DNA from: Anthostomella pinea | Lineage: Eukaryota; Ascomycota; Sordariomycetes; Xylariales; Xylariaceae | NCBI GenBank assembly: GCA_963556695.1 | Contig: CAUWAG010000020.1 | Coordinates: 1,860,001 to 1,924,000, forward strand | DNA: 64,000 bases | Direction of reading: 5' to 3' | Part shown: piece after piece, positions 61,580-64,000 of the stretch | Numbering within the stretch: position 1 is the stretch's first letter | Layout: the number at the start of each line of letters is the position of its first letter | Notes under the pieces: generated by a model | What the model saw: the letters and a program-made list of their open reading frames with translations, nothing else | Databases searched by the model: none | Told to the model about the DNA's origin: nothing | Program-made: the position numbers and the translations under genes

Positions 61580-62370
61580 ATGAGATTGCAAAGCTGCTTG
61601 ATAGCAGGGACCGGCGTTTTGTCGAGCCTTTGCTTACTCGCTGGCGCCGAAAGCCCCCCAGCTGTTTCATCCAGAGCCGAGGTCAATTCAGCTGAAGTCT
61701 ACGGCCTCACGAGACATCCGTCGCATAAAGGCGAAGTGGACGCTTGGGTGAAGCAGTTCATCTACTATAAAAATGAGAAGTTCCAGCATTTCTATGTTGA
61801 AAACCAGGACAAGGAACTCATCAACACGTACGCGGTATCGTTGAGTAACGGAGCCTATGTAGGCTTTGGTACCAACATATATGGGCGCGGCGGCAAGCAG
61901 TTGACCGAAATGCGCTACAGGGAATTAAGGATGGATAACTGGATGAAAAGCGTCGGCAAGACAGACGCGAAAGACCTGAGAAAGCTTTTCTCCATGCACG
62001 TTACGAATCCAGCTGCAAACACTGCCACCCAAGCGGCACTCGAGGCTGTGGGGGAAGAATTTAGTGGCCCTCTTGAAACCTCGGATCCCTTTGCAGATGT
62101 GGATTACCACAAACACGAATTCGAAGAGGGTAAGACAGGATGGAATGTTAGTACTAAACGGCTGCTGCCTAGCCACCTCCGTACACGTGATAGCAGAACT
62201 GACAGCCACAGGAACTTATCAGGGGTAACCCGATCATTGGAGGCATCATAAAGATGTGTGACGTGTACGAAGACCTTTTGGGGTACGTTCGGGTGAGGGA
62301 GGTTACGACACTTACTTCGAGGAACAATGATGGCAGCGTGAACCTGCACTACTACACCCGATTAGGCTGA
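61580..62370 (+). CDS. Small secreted protein, unknown family
   Basis: A 241-aa protein with a clear signal peptide (MRLQSCLIAGTGVLSSLCLL, cleavage near AGAES). Two exons, 61580-62146 and 62212-62370, are joined across a 65-bp intron (GTTAGT, CTAAAC-like branch, CCACAG); the splice is phase 0 and gives GKTGWN-ELIRGNPIIGG. A nearer GTAAGA at 62130 was tested and shifts the frame to a quick stop. The mature protein has only one cysteine (KMCDVYEDLL), so it is not a disulfide-rich effector. It is rich in aromatic and charged residues (VDAWVKQFIYYKNEKFQHFY). No family recognised. The upstream in-frame ATG at 61565 adds five residues. Confidence 0.65.
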
Positions 62371-63706
62371 TGGGCTGTATCAACGGACGAAGACGGCAAT
62401 ATGCTTCATTGTATCTATACAGTTTCATCGGAAGATTAGGAGTTTCAGGGCAACAGCATTTCCTAGGTAGACACCATATGGGCACCACAATACAAGCAAA
62501 CGCATCATTACTGAGCAACGCCGAACTTGAGCCGTACTCTTCTCCTGGTATGCAAACAGTGATACCTTACAGGCTCCCATTCGGATAGCCAGTAGAATGG
62601 GTTTCAGAACATATTCATCAGTCCGGGCGATAATACCATGTGCTGCATGGTCACGTGACCCACTTGGGTTGGCATATTGCCCACATCCACTGCAGCTGCG
62701 CACCACCAGACAACAACAACAACAACAACAACAACACCAATACAGCAGATATGCAACCTTTTGGCCTTCTTACTGTGCAAAACCATGCGCCTGATATCTC
62801 CCCCAGCGCACTCCTGCTGGCCACCAAGTCTTGCGCCGACGTTGCCCGCCACAATTCATGGAAACTGCTGCAGCCTAAGACTGAAAAACGTGCTATCGCG
62901 GTCGAACGGGGCTTACCATCACCTGTTTAGACCAAGCGATGGACCCCATGCACGACGACTTCTTCAGTTCGATACCTCAAGTTACCTTCCAAGAGTGTGA
63001 CTGTTGCCAGTGCAGGCCGAACGAGGCACCCTACTGGCCGGAGAACGTAACGCTAGGCGAACAGTACCGGAAGCAGATAGACGACTGAGTCAGTTCCGAT
63101 TCCCAAGGCGAGAGGGTCATGGCGGATGGTGTGCATTACGTATCCGTTGAAAAGAGACACATGACTTCAGTACCATCCTCGAAACTGCTGTTGAGTTAAC
63201 TACAGACCAACTGGGGCAGAGGCGAATTATGCAAAGCTAGATGGAACAGTGTCAAATTAGAAATTGTTGCCGAAAATCACCTGCTTGGGCACGCATTGAA
63301 CTTGCATAGCATCGGATGAGACTGTAATGACCGACTGAAGAGTGGCATAAAGTCCACAATTCACCGAGAGCGATTCTGACCGCCCGCATCTCCGCCGGTC
63401 TTCAGGATCAGGTGACTCATGTAGTTTAATTGGCATGATTCGGTCCGTGGTATTTCTCTTTGATCAGTCTCGGTCCCGTGGTCTTGGATGACCGTCAGCT
63501 GAAGGATCTGCCCTGGTAGGAACAATGATACGCGGGCGTAAGCGGCATTGGCCGGGGATAGGGGGAGTCTCGGCCGACATACGGGCTTTTGGGTCTATGC
63601 TTAATATATTATATCCCTCGCTCTCCCGGTGTCCAAAGGTCTGATAAATTCGTTCACGTTGTCGAGATCCACTCTCTGTGTTGCGGGCTATTCTCTTTAT
63701 TGTATT
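62371..63706. other. Intergenic region with CAA microsatellite
   Basis: No gene supported. An (ACA)n run of about nine units lies at 62710-62737. The far end should contain the promoter of the monooxygenase. Confidence 0.5.
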
Positions 63707-64000
63707 ATGGATCGAGGGCTGCAAGGTTCATCATCAACTTTGAGAAGCGGTCGAAACGCCCGATATCTCTTCGCATCAATCACCCGCGTCGGCCAGCGTG
63801 CTCTGCAGCCAACCCGACGATCATTCAAGACCAACATCTCCAAACGCAACATCAGCACTAGACATTTCAAAACTCTGCACTCATCAGTCGCAATGCCTCT
63901 CAATATCCTCATCGTAGGCGCGGGTGTCTGTGGCCCGGCCCTCGCCATGCTCCTGCAAAGCTCCGACCCCAGCTACAACATCACCGTCGTGGAGCGCTCC
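63707..64000 (+). CDS. FAD-dependent monooxygenase, 5' end only
   Basis: The window ends inside this gene. The Rossmann fold of a salicylate-hydroxylase-like FAD monooxygenase begins at MPLNILIVGAGVCGPALAML (GxGxxG present), followed by the first acidic residue at ITVVERS that binds the FAD ribose. The ATG at 63893 directly precedes this. An in-frame ATG at 63707 adds 62 residues rich in Arg and Ser with almost no acids (LRSGRNARYLFASITRVGQR), resembling a mitochondrial presequence; I use it here, but the shorter start is equally possible. The substrate cannot be inferred from the fragment. Confidence 0.8.
   Translation, partial: MDRGLQGSSSTLRSGRNARYLFASITRVGQRALQPTRRSFKTNISKRNISTRHFKTLHSSVAMPLNILIVGAGVCGPALAMLLQSSDPSYNITVVERS

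Noticed and set aside
62130..62211. Alternative donor GTAAGA at 62130 in the secreted-protein gene
   Set aside because: It leaves the second exon out of frame, with a stop after a few codons; the GTTAGT donor at 62147 keeps a 53-codon frame.

Overview
The window is nuclear DNA of a filamentous ascomycete (Pezizomycotina). Genes are split by short introns (about 40-190 bp) with GT-AG ends and CTAAC/CTGAT-like branch sites. There are no operons, and several families are ones I know only from such fungi (DUF7053, DUF7702, Atg11, fungal CENP-H). I cannot name the species. Both kinds of content are present: conserved housekeeping genes, and poorly conserved accessory stretches with retroelements and frame-broken genes.

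Layout. 0.5-4 kb: phosphoglucomutase and oligoribonuclease (both minus). 4.2-9.5 kb: accessory genes, several frame-broken, including a kinase-like gene with a predicted N-terminal membrane anchor. 9.57-10.14 kb: an intact tRNA-derived SINE. 11-11.9 kb: an expansin-like secreted protein. 12.3-16.7 kb: a host gene cut in two by a 5'-truncated LINE (Tad1-like, minus) with a 14-bp target-site duplication. 16.7-22.9 kb: mostly gene-poor, with two small single- or two-exon genes. 23-26.9 kb: a divergent pair, type-B carboxylesterase and an allantoate-permease-type MFS transporter, each carrying a one-base frameshift. 28-37.9 kb: a DUF7053 protein, a GNAT acetyltransferase, a multi-exon fungal protein of unknown role, and an Nhp6-type HMG-box protein. 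37.9-42.5 kb: long gene-free stretch. 42.5-52.5 kb: a solid housekeeping block (CENP-H, ATG11, mitochondrial ribosomal protein bL9m, F-box protein). 52.5-59.6 kb: gene-poor, with a second SINE copy and a tRNA-Asp-like locus. 59.6-64 kb: a DUF7702 membrane protein, a small secreted protein, and the start of an FAD monooxygenase cut by the window edge.

The main discovery is a LINE/SINE partnership. The LINE at 12575-16238 and both SINE copies (9571-10137 and 56545-57090) share about 90-100 bp at the 3' end. The SINEs start with a tRNA-like head holding RNA polymerase III A and B boxes. All three insertions have perfect 13-14 bp target-site duplications. The simplest reading is that the LINE's reverse transcriptase recognises the shared tail and mobilises the SINE in trans. 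The LINE ORF is a single uninterrupted frame damaged only by point-mutation stops, which fits repeat-induced point mutation (RIP).

Other points: ATG11 gains its conserved C-terminus only if a third intron (48481-48543) is removed; several accessory genes have one-base indels that the housekeeping genes lack.
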